From the NCBI RefSeq assembly GCF_013366925.1, contig NZ_JAALDK010000002.1, positions 1,302,001-1,366,000 of the forward strand: DNA of 64,000 nt. The letters run 5' to 3'. This document shows, one piece after another, positions 45,915 through 54,894 of this stretch. The notes below the pieces were generated by a model. That model searched no databases, had not been told where the DNA came from, and saw only the letters and a program-made list of their open reading frames with translations. Positions within the stretch are counted from its first letter, which is position 1, and every line of letters begins with the position of its first letter. Origin of the DNA: Paraburkholderia youngii (GTDB lineage: Bacteria > Pseudomonadota > Gammaproteobacteria > Burkholderiales > Burkholderiaceae). The position numbers were made by a program, and so were the translations under genes.

Positions 45915-47954
45915 ATGGGCGATTTCGACGAAGCGCGCGCATGGATGGTCGAGCGGCAAATCGTGCAACGCGGCGTGCGCGACGACTTCGTGATCGAGGC
46001 GATGCGGCGCGTGCCACGGGAAGCGTTCGTGCCGTCCGATCTGCGCGACTTCGCGTATGACGATACGCCGCTGCCGATCGGCGGCGAACAGTCGATCTCG
46101 CAGCCGTACATCGTCGCGAAGATGCTTGCGGCCGCCGAATTGCAGCCCGGCGACCGTGTACTCGACATCGGTACGGGCTCGGGCTATGCGGCCGCGATTG
46201 CCGCGGAGATCGCGGGCCGGGTGGATTCGATCGAACGCGACGCGAGCCTCGCCGAGGGCGCGCGCGAGCGCTTGCAGCGGCTCGGCTACGAGAATGTCGA
46301 AGTGCATGTCGGCGACGGCACCGCGGGTCTTGCCGCGCATGCGCCGTATGACGCGATCATCGCGGCGGCGGGCGGGCCGCGTGTGCCGCAGGCGCTGCGC
46401 GTGCAGCTTGCGGTCGGCGGACGGCTCGTGATGCCGGTCGGCAGCAGTCCGAGCCGTCAGCGGCTCGTGAAGATCGTGCGGCGCGACGAGCACGATTACG
46501 ACGAACATGCATTCGCCGACGTGCGCTTCGTGCCGCTCGTCGGTGACGACGGCTGGCCGGCGCCGGGCGGCGTGGCGCATGAGGATTCGCGGCCCACGCC
46601 TGAGCCGCTCGCGCCTGAGCCGGCCGCGCCTAAGCCGGCCGCGCCTGAGCCGGCCGCGCTCGAACTCGCGCTTCGCGACGCGGCCGAACCGTTACCCGAC
46701 ATCGATTCCGCGGAATTCGCGGCGTTTTTCGACCGCTTCGCCGGGCGGCGCGTCGTGCTGCTCGGCGAGGCCAGTCACGGCACGTCGGAGTTCTATCGCG
46801 CGCGGGCGGCGATCACGCGACGCCTCGTCGAGCGGCACGGCTTTTCGATGATCGCGGTCGAGGCCGACTGGCCCGATGCCGCGATCATCGACCGGCATGT
46901 GCGCGACCGGCCGATGCCCCGCGAGCGGTCTCGACCGTTTCGCCGCTTTCCGACCTGGATGTGGCGCAACACCGATTTCATGAGCTTCGTCGCGTGGCTG
47001 CGCTCGCACAATGCCCTGCACCGCGACAGCGAGACGCGCTTTTACGGGCTCGACATCTACAGCCTGTCCGAATCGATCGACGCGGTGCTGCGCTATCTGG
47101 ACAGCGTCGACCCGGCCGCGGCGCGCATCGCGCGCGGGCGTTATGGGTGCCTCAGTCCGTGGCAGAAAGATCCCGCCGTGTATGGGCGCGCCGCGCTGAG
47201 CGGCGGCTACGCGCAGTGCGAAGAGCACGTGGTCGCCCAGCTCGGCGATCTCCTGAAAAGCCGGCTCGACTATGCACGGGAAGACGGCGAACGCTTCCTC
47301 GACGCGGCGCAGAATGCGCGGCTCGTGGCTGTCGCCGAGCACTACTATCGCGCGATGTATTACGGTGGACCGCAAAGCTGGAATCTGCGCGACACGCATA
47401 TGTTCGACACGTTGCGTCATGCGCTCGACAGTCACGGGCCGCAGGCGCGTGTGGTCGTGTGGGCGCATAACTCGCATATCGGCGACGCGAGCGCCACGCA
47501 GATGGGCCGCGTGCAGGACGAGATCAATTTGGGGCAGCTGTGCCGCGCGCAGTTCGGTGACGCGGCGGCGCTGATCGGCTTCGGCACGCACAGCGGCACG
47601 GTCGCCGCGGCCAGCGACTGGGACGGACCGATGGAAGTGAAGACCGTGCGGCCATCGCTCGACGGCAGCGTCGAATTCAGCATGCACGCCACTGGCCTCG
47701 CACGCTTTCTGCTCGACCTGCGGCCCGGCGTGCACGACGCGCTGCGCGAACGGCTGCGCGCGTCGCTGCTAGAGCGCTTCATCGGCGTGATTTATCGTCC
47801 GGAGACCGAGCGGTATAGCCACTACGCGGAAGCGTCGCTGGCCGATCAGTTCGATGCGTTCGTGTGGTTCGATCGCACCAGCGCGGTGACCACGCTGCCC
47901 GTTTCCGCCGACGAGAAGTACCACGCGGCGGAGACTTTTCCATTCGGTGTGTGA
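45915..47954 (+). CDS. Protein-isoaspartate methyltransferase fused to an erythromycin-esterase domain
   Basis: A 679-residue fusion. Residues 1-210 are a protein-L-isoaspartate O-methyltransferase (ERQIVQRGVRDDFV, then SISQPYIVAKML, SAM-binding VLDIGTGSGYAAAIAA), which starts repair of age-damaged proteins. A linker of four 5-residue repeats (PEPLA/PEPAA/PKPAA/PEPAA, about residues 228-248) joins it to an erythromycin-esterase-like domain (about 255-670): LGEASHGTSEFYRAR, VEADWPDA, LRSHN and WAHNSHIGDA hold the catalytic Glu/His positions. Such domains often hydrolyse unknown esters, so macrolide resistance is not implied. The ATG at 45915 has GAGGAGG ahead; the open frame upstream to 45624 lies in the divergent pncC promoter region. 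Confidence 0.9.
   Translation: MGDFDEARAWMVERQIVQRGVRDDFVIEAMRRVPREAFVPSDLRDFAYDDTPLPIGGEQSISQPYIVAKMLAAAELQPGDRVLDIGTGSGYAAAIAAEIAGRVDSIERDASLAEGARERLQRLGYENVEVHVGDGTAGLAAHAPYDAIIAAAGGPRVPQALRVQLAVGGRLVMPVGSSPSRQRLVKIVRRDEHDYDEHAFADVRFVPLVGDDGWPAPGGVAHEDSRPTPEPLAPEPAAPKPAAPEPAALELALRDAAEPLPDIDSAEFAAFFDRFAGRRVVLLGEASHGTSEFYRARAAITRRLVERHGFSMIAVEADWPDAAIIDRHVRDRPMPRERSRPFRRFPTWMWRNTDFMSFVAWLRSHNALHRDSETRFYGLDIYSLSESIDAVLRYLDSVDPAAARIARGRYGCLSPWQKDPAVYGRAALSGGYAQCEEHVVAQLGDLLKSRLDYAREDGERFLDAAQNARLVAVAEHYYRAMYYGGPQSWNLRDTHMFDTLRHALDSHGPQARVVVWAHNSHIGDASATQMGRVQDEINLGQLCRAQFGDAAALIGFGTHSGTVAAASDWDGPMEVKTVRPSLDGSVEFSMHATGLARFLLDLRPGVHDALRERLRASLLERFIGVIYRPETERYSHYAEASLADQFDAFVWFDRTSAVTTLPVSADEKYHAAETFPFGV
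46598..46657 (+). repeat. 15-bp tandem repeat, four units, encoding the domain linker
   Basis: Four copies of GCCTGAGCCGGCCGC with single-base differences lie in frame inside the fusion gene. They encode a Pro/Ala-rich spacer between the methyltransferase and esterase-like domains. Copy number can vary by slippage without shifting the frame, changing linker length by five residues. Confidence 0.9.
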
Positions 47955-48021
47955 GCGAGGAACGCGGCTTGCAACGGAGCGGACAGTGCATATCCAGCTT
48001 GTCCAAACCGGGGAGCCGCTC

Positions 48022-48342
48022 ATGAACAAGGTTGTACAGCGCTTGACCATTGCCGCGATGTTCAGTGTTGCGAGTGACTTCGTCTGCGCGCAAGCCGTCG
48101 AGTGGACCGGGACTCGGCCGGCTGTCGCCGCGCCACCGTTGCTATTCGCGCAGGCCGGCAAAGACGCGGGCACCGAAGGCGGCGCGGGCACAGCAGGCCA
48201 GTCGGGCACGCCACCCGGCGAGTTGGCCCGCGACCAGACGAAACGCGAACAGGCGGGGCGCGCGAACCAGGCCGCGGCTCAGCACGGACAGCGCAGTCAG
48301 CAGGGCGCGAGCGCGCCCCACGGTGCCAGCCGCGCGCACTAG
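48022..48342 (+). CDS. Small exported hypothetical protein
   Basis: A 106-residue protein with a signal peptide (MNKVVQRLTIAAMFSVASDFV, cleavage probably after residues 23-24, CAQ) and a long polar remainder rich in G, Q, A and T, which should be disordered in the periplasm: TEGGAGTAGQSGTPPG, then NQAAAQHGQRSQQGAS. I do not recognise the family. The ATG at 48022 has GGGGAGCCGCTC in front. It lies between the repair fusion and the antiporter; its stop codon is inside a strong inverted repeat. Confidence 0.68.
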   Translation: MNKVVQRLTIAAMFSVASDFVCAQAVEWTGTRPAVAAPPLLFAQAGKDAGTEGGAGTAGQSGTPPGELARDQTKREQAGRANQAAAQHGQRSQQGASAPHGASRAH

Positions 48343-48377
48343 CGGCGACGCGGCCCGGTTACCGCCGTCGCCGCTAG
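48339..48377 (+). terminator. 12-bp inverted repeat spanning the stop codon
   Basis: CTAGCGGCGACG (48339-48350) and CGTCGCCGCTAG (48366-48377) pair perfectly around a 15-base loop. The left arm includes the TAG stop of the small exported protein. It ends 16 bases before the antiporter start, so it may terminate or attenuate read-through. Confidence 0.5.
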
Positions 48378-48393
48378 CGCGCGCGATTCCGCC

Positions 48394-49698
48394 ATGAGAG
48401 ACGAACCGGTCTGGTTCCTGCTGATTGGCGCACTGCTCACGTTCATGGCGGTCGCGCGCGGGCCGATCCGCCGCTTGCCGCTGACCGGCGCGATGATCTA
48501 TCTGCTGGTCGGCGTGGCGGTCGGTCCGGCCGTGTCCGGGCTCGTCGGTGTCGATCTGCTCGCCGATACCGTGCTGCTCGCGACGCTCGCCGAAGTCGGG
48601 CTCGTCGTGTCGCTGTTTTCTATCGGCATGCATCTGCGCGTGCGGCTGCGCAATCCGTTGTGGTGGTTGCCTCTGCGGCTCGGCGGGCCCGCGATGATCG
48701 TCACCGTCGCCTTGATGTTCGGCTTCACCGCCTGGCTGACCGGACGCGCGGACGGCGCGGCGTTGTTCCTCGCGGCAGCGCTCGCGCCGACCGACCCGGT
48801 GCTCGCCAACGAGTTGCGCGTGACCCAGGCCGGCGACGACGAACCCGTGCGCTTCGCTTTGTCGGGTGAAGGCGGGCTCAACGACGGCGCCGCCTATCCG
48901 TTTGCGGTGCTGGGTCTGACGCTTGCCGGCGCGAGACTGTTCGGCTCCGGCAGCGGCGTGCAATTCGCCGGCTCGGTGCTGTGGGGGATCGTCAGCGCGC
49001 TCGCGGTCGGCTGCGTATCCGCAATCGTGTTCGCGCGCGCGATCTTCTTGCTGCGCACCCGCTACGGCGAAGCGATCGGTCTCGACGGCTTTCTCGCGCT
49101 AGGGCTGATGGCGACGTCATACGGCGCGGCGCTGCTGGTGCACGCGTATGCGTTCGTGGCGGTATTCGTGGCGGGCGTCACCGTGCGTCACGAGGAATTG
49201 CGCTCGACCGGCGACAAGAATCCGTCCGAAGTGCTCGACGAAGTGCAGCACGGCGAAAAGGCCGAAGTCGCGAAAGACCCGGAAAAGGCGCATGCGGTCC
49301 TCGCCGAATCGATGATGGGCTTCACGCGCGAAATGGAGCGGCTCGCGGAGTTGTCGCTGATGTTGATCATCGGCTGCGTCGTGTCTGCGCATTGGCGCGA
49401 GATGCTCGACGTGCGCGCCGTGTTGCCCGCGGTGTTTCTGTTTTTCGTCGCACGGCCGCTGTCCGTCGTCGTCGCGATGATCGCTGCGCGCATCGACAGC
49501 AGCCAGCGGTACCTGATGGCATGGATGGGGATTCGCGGTGTCGGCGCGTTTTACTACCTGATGTTCGGCCTCGAATACGCGCGCGGCGCGATGACGCCGC
49601 TGCTGCCCGCGGTGCTCGATGCGATCGTGTTGTCGGTGCTGCTGCATGGCTCGACCGCGAACTATCTGCTGCGGCGGTATTTCGACCGGCGTCGCTGA
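48394..49698 (+). CDS. CPA1-type cation/proton antiporter
   Basis: A 434-residue inner-membrane protein with eleven to twelve hydrophobic segments and the marks of the CPA1/NhaP group: AAALAPTDPVLANELRV (the TDP membrane motif) and FALSGEGGLNDGAAYPFAVL (the acidic N-D pair in the transport site). A soluble loop (about 265-320) is rich in Glu/Lys (NPSEVLDEVQHGEKAEVAKD), and the end turns positive (RRYFDRRR). It should exchange Na+ or K+ for protons, which fits pH or osmotic stress. The start ATG at 48394 follows the hairpin. It is transcribed as a single gene or with the small exported protein. Confidence 0.9.
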   Translation: MRDEPVWFLLIGALLTFMAVARGPIRRLPLTGAMIYLLVGVAVGPAVSGLVGVDLLADTVLLATLAEVGLVVSLFSIGMHLRVRLRNPLWWLPLRLGGPAMIVTVALMFGFTAWLTGRADGAALFLAAALAPTDPVLANELRVTQAGDDEPVRFALSGEGGLNDGAAYPFAVLGLTLAGARLFGSGSGVQFAGSVLWGIVSALAVGCVSAIVFARAIFLLRTRYGEAIGLDGFLALGLMATSYGAALLVHAYAFVAVFVAGVTVRHEELRSTGDKNPSEVLDEVQHGEKAEVAKDPEKAHAVLAESMMGFTREMERLAELSLMLIIGCVVSAHWREMLDVRAVLPAVFLFFVARPLSVVVAMIAARIDSSQRYLMAWMGIRGVGAFYYLMFGLEYARGAMTPLLPAVLDAIVLSVLLHGSTANYLLRRYFDRRR

Positions 49699-49908
49699 AT
49701 GAAGCGACGGGCGCGATGGCGTGCGCTAGTGGCCGCGCGCCGCTCCTTGTATCGCAATGTATCTGCGCGGCCCGCGGATACGTGCGCATACCAAACCCGC
49801 TGATCCAGACACATGCGAGATACGTCGGCGCGTTCAAATACGTCCAACGCGAGTTCGAGCCCGGATTTGCAGATATCAACATCACTGGATCAACAGGAGT
49901 AAGCCACC

Positions 49909-50325
49909 ATGACCCGCATCGAAAACGTGCTGTACACCGGCAAGACCCATACGACCGGCGGCCGCGAAGGCGCCGCGCGCAGCTCGGACGGCCGTCTCGA
50001 CATCAAGCTGTCGTCGCCCGGCACCTCGGGAGTTGGAACGAACCCCGAGCAGTTGCTGGCTGCCGGCTGGTCGGCGTGTTACATCGGTGCGCTCGGTTTG
50101 GCGGCGCGCGCGCTGCACGTGTCTTTGCCCCCCGATACGAGCGTCGATGCCGAAATCGATCTCGGCACCACCGATGGCGCCTATTTCCTTCAGGCGCGTC
50201 TGTTCGTCAGTCTTCCCGGTGTCGAGCGGGACGTGGCGGACGCGTTGATCGAGCGCGCGCATTTGACCTGCCCGTATTCAAAGGCGTTGCGCGGCAACGT
50301 GGATGTGCAGACTACGCTCGTTTGA
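49909..50325 (+). CDS. Ohr family organic hydroperoxide reductase
   Basis: A 138-residue thiol peroxidase of the Ohr/OsmC family, reducing organic hydroperoxides with lipoylated or thiol partners. The two redox cysteines are Cys57 (SACYIGAL, first helix) and Cys121 (LTCPYSKA), and the N-terminal VLYTGKTHTTGGREG is an Ohr hallmark, as is GTNPEQLLAAGW. No OhrR regulator gene is adjacent. An AACAGGAGTAAGCC ribosome site lies before the ATG. Confidence 0.95.
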   Translation: MTRIENVLYTGKTHTTGGREGAARSSDGRLDIKLSSPGTSGVGTNPEQLLAAGWSACYIGALGLAARALHVSLPPDTSVDAEIDLGTTDGAYFLQARLFVSLPGVERDVADALIERAHLTCPYSKALRGNVDVQTTLV

Positions 50326-50431
50326 GGGTTGGTCAGGGTAGTTTGTGGCGGGGCGGCGCCGAAGTATCGGGCGCGGCTCCGCCTTTCTGTTACGCCCCGC
50401 TTGCTATGCGGTGTCGGCTTGGAGCCGACGG

Positions 50432-51166
50432 CTACTCCGCAGGCGCTACGGACGCCCCGGCGATCCCATGCCGCGCGAGCGATTCCGCCACGAAGCCCGA
50501 CGCTTTCACCTCTTCGACGAACGAACGCAGCGCCCGAGCCGCCGCTTCGCCGCGGCTCTTCGGTACACCCATCGCCTGCCGGATCACCATGAAGCGCTCG
50601 TCGAGCAGGCGCAGGCCGGCCGTTTGCTTCGCATCGGCTTCGAGTTGCTGCTTCACGCCTGCCGCCACTTCCAGCTGCTGTTCGATGAACGTCGGCACGA
50701 CACTCGGTGAACTCGGCGCGCGGACGATCTGCGCGGCTTTCAGTTCGCGTGTGAGGAACAGATCGTACGCGCTGCCTTTGCCGACGACGACCCGGTTGTG
50801 CGCCTGATCCACATCCTGATTCGACCGCACCGGCGAGTCGTCGCGCACCAGATAGAAGCCTTCGATCAGTACATACGGGGCGGTGAATTCAATCGTTTCG
50901 CCGCGCAATGGATCGATCGCGAAGAAGCCGAAATCCGCGCGTTCCTCGCTGACGGCCTGCACCGATTTGGCGGCCGTATCGAATACCACCAGTTCCAGTT
51001 CGACGCCTAGTTTCGCGGCGAACGCGCGCGCGAGATCGATCGATACGCCGAACGGCTCGCCGGACCCGGCATGGCGATTAGCGAGGATCGGATTGCCGAG
51101 ATTGATCGACGCGCGCAGCTTGCCCGTGGGCGTGAAGGCGGTGACGACGGAGGGATCGATAGTCAT
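50432..51166 (-). CDS. Solute-binding protein family 3, without signal peptide
   Basis: A 244-residue protein of the ABC amino-acid binding family: the ligand-binding lobe starts KLRASINLGNPILANR, and GVSIDLARAFAAKLGVELEL, EERADFGFFAIDPLRGETIEF and the second lobe VVVGKGSAYDLFLTRELK follow. The N-terminus has no export signal (MTIDPSVVTAF is polar), and I see no in-frame upstream alternative that would supply one, so it would be cytoplasmic. No permease or ATPase is nearby. It is downstream of a GntR regulator by 41 bases and may serve as a cytoplasmic ligand sensor or enzyme-like relative (inference). Confidence 0.82.
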   Translation of the reverse strand: MTIDPSVVTAFTPTGKLRASINLGNPILANRHAGSGEPFGVSIDLARAFAAKLGVELELVVFDTAAKSVQAVSEERADFGFFAIDPLRGETIEFTAPYVLIEGFYLVRDDSPVRSNQDVDQAHNRVVVGKGSAYDLFLTRELKAAQIVRAPSSPSVVPTFIEQQLEVAAGVKQQLEADAKQTAGLRLLDERFMVIRQAMGVPKSRGEAAARALRSFVEEVKASGFVAESLARHGIAGASVAPAE

Positions 51167-51207
51167 GGAGGTTCTCGTGGCGACCGCGTTCAGGGCGAAC
51201 GGCGGTC

Positions 51208-52101
51208 TCAGGGTTCAAGGAGTTCGCTGATGCGGGACAGCGCGTCGAGCGTGTGCAGCAGATGCTGACGCATCGCTTCCGACGCTTCTTCGTTGCGCTC
51301 TTGCTCCAGCAGTTCGAGCAGATGCAAATGCTGCTTCGCGTGTTCGACATAGCGCTCGCGATGCTGCATCGAGCGATACGACAGCAGACGGCGCACGCGG
51401 TTCACGCGCCGGATCGTGTCGATGAAAAAGCTGTTGCCCGAAGCCTCGACGAGCGACTCGTGAAAGCGCACGCCGCGATCGTGCAACTGGTCGGCGGTAT
51501 CCGTTTCGATGCCGCCCGCGAGCAGATGCTTCTCCACCTCGCGACACCGCTCCAGCACCTTGCGCTCGAGCCGGTAACCGGGCTCGAGCAGTGCCGCCGG
51601 TTCGAGCGCGAGGCGCAGCCGGTACGACTTTAGCAGGCTGTCGGGCGTGGTCAGCATTGGCGAGAACTGCCAGCCATAGCCCGGTTTGCGTTCGGCCCAT
51701 CCTTCCCGCGCGATGCGGCCGAGCACCGCGGTCAGTTGCGCGCTGGTCAGTCCGTAGCGGGTGCGGATCAGTTGCTCCGAGAATTCGTCGGGCAATTCGT
51801 TTTTCAGGCGGTCGTCGGCGATCTGGAAATAGGCGCGCGTCACGACGTCGGTCTCGGCGAGGCGCAGTTCGTCGTCCACGTCCGCAAAAGATTCGGAGAG
51901 CGGCTTCGCGAGGAAGAAGCCGCGATTCTTTTCCCGCGTCAAGATGCCTTTCTCGTGCAGCAACGCGAGCGCTTCGTTCACGGGGGAACGTGAGACGCGC
52001 AGACGGTCGGCGAGCATCTGTGCGGGCAGGTGCGCGCCGGCGTCGAGTCCTTCGCTCTTGATGAGCTCGACAATCTGCTTGGCGATGGATCGATCGATCA
52101 T
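51208..52101 (-). CDS. GntR family regulator (FCD type)
   Basis: A 297-residue regulator. The N-terminal winged helix is SIAKQIVELIKSEGLDAG ... LRVSRSPVNEALALLHEKGI with wing ENRGFFLA-like (KNRGFFLA). A second helix-turn-helix-like stretch (FSEQLIRTRYGLTSAQLTAVL) comes before the FCD ligand domain (about 165-295), whose metal-binding His/Asp/Glu pattern is visible in DRGVRFHESLVEASGN. The ATG at 52101 has GAAGGCAAACCAA ahead; an upstream in-frame start at 52149 adds a 16-residue tail that homologous regulators lack. It precedes the solute-binding-like gene on the same strand, and diverges from the exported beta-propeller gene. Confidence 0.85.
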   Translation of the reverse strand: MIDRSIAKQIVELIKSEGLDAGAHLPAQMLADRLRVSRSPVNEALALLHEKGILTREKNRGFFLAKPLSESFADVDDELRLAETDVVTRAYFQIADDRLKNELPDEFSEQLIRTRYGLTSAQLTAVLGRIAREGWAERKPGYGWQFSPMLTTPDSLLKSYRLRLALEPAALLEPGYRLERKVLERCREVEKHLLAGGIETDTADQLHDRGVRFHESLVEASGNSFFIDTIRRVNRVRRLLSYRSMQHRERYVEHAKQHLHLLELLEQERNEEASEAMRQHLLHTLDALSRISELLEP

Positions 52102-52308
52102 TTGGTTTGCCTTCGGCCGCAACGTCAGCGTAGCGGCGGCGGATGGCACGTCGATTGAAAACGGCTCTGGACGGGGTGGCCGGATGTGCCGATCTGCTTC
52201 CAGCGAAATCGCGCATTAGGATGAAGCGGCCGAACGGTGTGTGAGCCTTGCATTACTCAATAGGGGCAATTCCCCGTCCGCCAGACGGTAGTCCATCGCG
52301 GCCATTTC

Positions 52309-52336
52309 TTGCGGTTGGTTTTAAATGGCGTACGAT
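52309..52336 (+). promoter_or_regulatory. Possible sigma-70 promoter of the beta-propeller gene
   Basis: TTGCGG (52309-52314) and TACGAT (52331-52336) are spaced 16 bases apart, about 105 bases upstream of the gene start. A nearby symmetrical GGGG-CAATT-CCCC (52263-52275) could be an operator for the divergent GntR regulator. Both are plausible by eye only. Confidence 0.35.
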
Positions 52337-52440
52337 TAACCTCACGTTAGCAAAGCGCGTATCAATTAGTCGATCGAGGCGAGACCTCGCGTTGCGCCGT
52401 CTACCCAATGCTAACAGCAATATTTGCAAGAGGTGGCTAC

Positions 52441-54234
52441 ATGAAGAGCGCACACAACGTTATCGACGCTTCTCGGCTCGTTGCAGCTTTGATCCTCGCC
52501 TGCATGGCGGGCTCGGGCGCACAAGCGCAAAGTTCGAACGCGGCACCGGCTGCGGCATCTGCGCCGGGTCTTGCAGTAGCCGCTCAGGCGTCGTCAAACG
52601 CACTGGACCCATTCCCTCATGGCCCGCACCCGCATGGCGTCGGACCGAAAGTGCCGCCAGCCTTCGCCCTCGATGGATCGGACGTAGACAAACAGAACGG
52701 CGGAGACAAGATCAATCCGAATAATTTCCTCGACGATCGCGGGCCGGCGGTGGATACGCCGTACCAGGCTCCCGAAGCAGCGACTGCCGCTACATTGAGC
52801 CGGACACCAGGGGCCGTCGCCGCGCCAACCTTTACGACGACCGACTGGCCGACGTTTGGTATGAACAGGCAGCGGACTGGGTATAACCCAGTCGAGACGG
52901 TGCTCACCCAGACCAACGTTAGGACGTTGGTAAAGCACTGGGACTCACCTAAGCTGGACGGTGCCATCCTGACTCAGCCGGTACTGGCTGCCGGGGTGAT
53001 GATCAACGGGGTGCCAACCGATATCGTCTTTGTTGCGACAGAGGGGAACACTACATGGGCACTGAATGCCGCGACAGGGAAGCCCATTTGGCAAAGCGCC
53101 CCTATCCCTCAAGCTATCTTGACGTCGGCCTGCCAGGGGCTGTTCCAAGGCAAGATCGGAGTGCAGGGCACGCCCGTCATCGACCATGCCAACAACCGGA
53201 TTTTCGTTGTGAGCGGGCGAGGCTACCTGCATGCGTACAACCTCCAGACTGGCGTGGATCTCCCGGGCTTCAACCTGCTACTTCTCGACCCAAACAACGC
53301 TACTCCAAGAACGATGGTCTATGGCGGCTTGACGCTTAGTCCCGATGGTTCGTCGATATACGTGGGGACAGCCGGTGACCCCTGCGATACGGAGCCGTAC
53401 CATGGACAGGTCGTCCGCGCGTCCACCACCAACCCAGCTGCGATTCTGCAACGCTGGTACCCAACCGGCGCAAGCGGGCCAGATGGGGGCGGTATATGGG
53501 GTATGGGAGGCGTATCGATTCCGCCTGATGGGACGGTCGTCTATGCACTCACGGGCAACGCATTCGCCAATCCGGAAAATGCCGCGTTCGCGGAGCACGT
53601 CGTGAAGCTCACGCCGACCCTGGCGGTAGCCGCGGCGAACTCGCCGCTTTCTCCGCCCCTCTCGGACGTCGACTTCGGCGCTACAGCATTGCTCTTTCAG
53701 CGTCCCACCTGCCCGACGATGCTCGCGGCCTACAATAAGTCCGGCAACCTGTTCATTTATAACCGAGCCACTATTCAGCAGCAGGGCCCCATTGAAAAGT
53801 TGACGATTTCCCAAACTTCAGCCGACGGCAGCAACATAGGCCTTCCTGCATTCGACCCGGTGCTGAATCGGCTTTACGTCGTGTCCCCTGGCGGTTCGGG
53901 GAGCAACAACTTATACCAGCACGGGGTCATTGCACTGTCGATCGACAGCAACTGTACTGTGAACCCCAAACCCGTGTGGACGGCGCAAGTCGGCTTGAAC
54001 CAAGTCGCGTTCAACCCGGCTATCCCGCCCGTCGCCGCAAATGGTGTGGTGTATTACGCAGACGGTTTGGGCAACGACTTTTATGCATTGGATGCCGCGG
54101 ACGGGACCATACTCTTCCACGACCAATACACGCCAGCTCAAAACGGCGAGGGCAACTTCGCGTCGCCGATGGTCGTGAACGGGCAAGTCTTCGTCGCTGG
54201 TGGCGACCACGTGGTTCATGCCTATGGCCTCTGA
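52441..54234 (+). CDS. Exported PQQ-type beta-propeller protein
   Basis: A 597-residue protein with a signal peptide (residues 1-29; hydrophobic LVAALILACMAGSGAQA, ending AQAQS) and a His/Pro-rich segment PFPHGPHPHGVGP. From about residue 135 on it is a beta-propeller of PQQ-repeat type: TDWPTFGMNRQRTGYNP, ALNAATGKPIWQ, GYLHAYNLQTG and FYALDAADGTILFHDQ. It lacks recognisable catalytic residues of quinoprotein dehydrogenases, so it may bind or scaffold rather than catalyse; some homologues occur as outer-membrane assembly or surface proteins. The ATG at 52441 follows AAGAGGTGGCTAC. Confidence 0.85.
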   Translation: MKSAHNVIDASRLVAALILACMAGSGAQAQSSNAAPAAASAPGLAVAAQASSNALDPFPHGPHPHGVGPKVPPAFALDGSDVDKQNGGDKINPNNFLDDRGPAVDTPYQAPEAATAATLSRTPGAVAAPTFTTTDWPTFGMNRQRTGYNPVETVLTQTNVRTLVKHWDSPKLDGAILTQPVLAAGVMINGVPTDIVFVATEGNTTWALNAATGKPIWQSAPIPQAILTSACQGLFQGKIGVQGTPVIDHANNRIFVVSGRGYLHAYNLQTGVDLPGFNLLLLDPNNATPRTMVYGGLTLSPDGSSIYVGTAGDPCDTEPYHGQVVRASTTNPAAILQRWYPTGASGPDGGGIWGMGGVSIPPDGTVVYALTGNAFANPENAAFAEHVVKLTPTLAVAAANSPLSPPLSDVDFGATALLFQRPTCPTMLAAYNKSGNLFIYNRATIQQQGPIEKLTISQTSADGSNIGLPAFDPVLNRLYVVSPGGSGSNNLYQHGVIALSIDSNCTVNPKPVWTAQVGLNQVAFNPAIPPVAANGVVYYADGLGNDFYALDAADGTILFHDQYTPAQNGEGNFASPMVVNGQVFVAGGDHVVHAYGL

Positions 54235-54479
54235 CTGCTAAACCCGTTAGCGAAACGTAACTTTTTCGCAAGCATAGCCACTCTGCTTTTATTGCGCAGT
54301 GATTCGCAGTATCGCGCCGCTGCGCGCGTCCTGCTGACCCGTCGCAATTCGATGTCGTCGAGGCGTTCCCGGCGCGCGCGCCGCATCGCGCCGTCGCGGT
54401 GACGCGCGCGAGTCGACGTTGCTCTCGCACGCAAATACAAGGCTCCCCGGGCTTCTAAACGTAGCGCGAGTTGGGCATC

Positions 54480-54734
54480 ATGATAGCCATGCCGCCCACC
54501 GCCATCACTGTCGCGGAATTGCCGGTCGAGCCTGATGCGCTACAGGCGTTCGCGCTCGAACAGAACGCTTCGCGCGCTGTATGCGCAAGATCGTGGCCGG
54601 TCGGCAGTTGTTTGCCTCAATACTTGAAGTCACCGTTCGCCGTCGAGAGGTGGGGCGACGCGCTATGGAATGCGACTTCACTTCATCATTGCTTGTACTA
54701 TGATGAACCGGCGTGTCCCCGTCTTGTCTCTTAA
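54480..54734 (+). CDS. Doubtful small ORF, unrecognised
   Basis: A 84-residue frame begins TAITVAELPVEPDALQAFALEQ and becomes less protein-like towards the end (AVERWGDALWNATS). The amphipathic start could be a fragment of a larger protein, possibly mobile-element derived, but nothing else in the gap 54235-54894 supports that. No clear ribosome site. I list it only because it is the best candidate in this 660-bp region, which otherwise holds GC-rich palindromic stretches near 54355-54425 and probable promoter sequence for the next gene. Confidence 0.2.
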   Translation: MIAMPPTAITVAELPVEPDALQAFALEQNASRAVCARSWPVGSCLPQYLKSPFAVERWGDALWNATSLHHCLYYDEPACPRLVS

Positions 54735-54894
54735 GTAGCCGCGATCGGTGCTGCGACCTGAGGCGCGGTTATTAGCATCGGCACTGTTGGTGTTCGTAAA
54801 TTCGTGATGTAGACGACGCCAAATTCAGTGTGTCCCGATACTCGCATGTATTTTCCTTAGACAATGTGCTCGTCGGCACCTACGAAGGAGTAGC

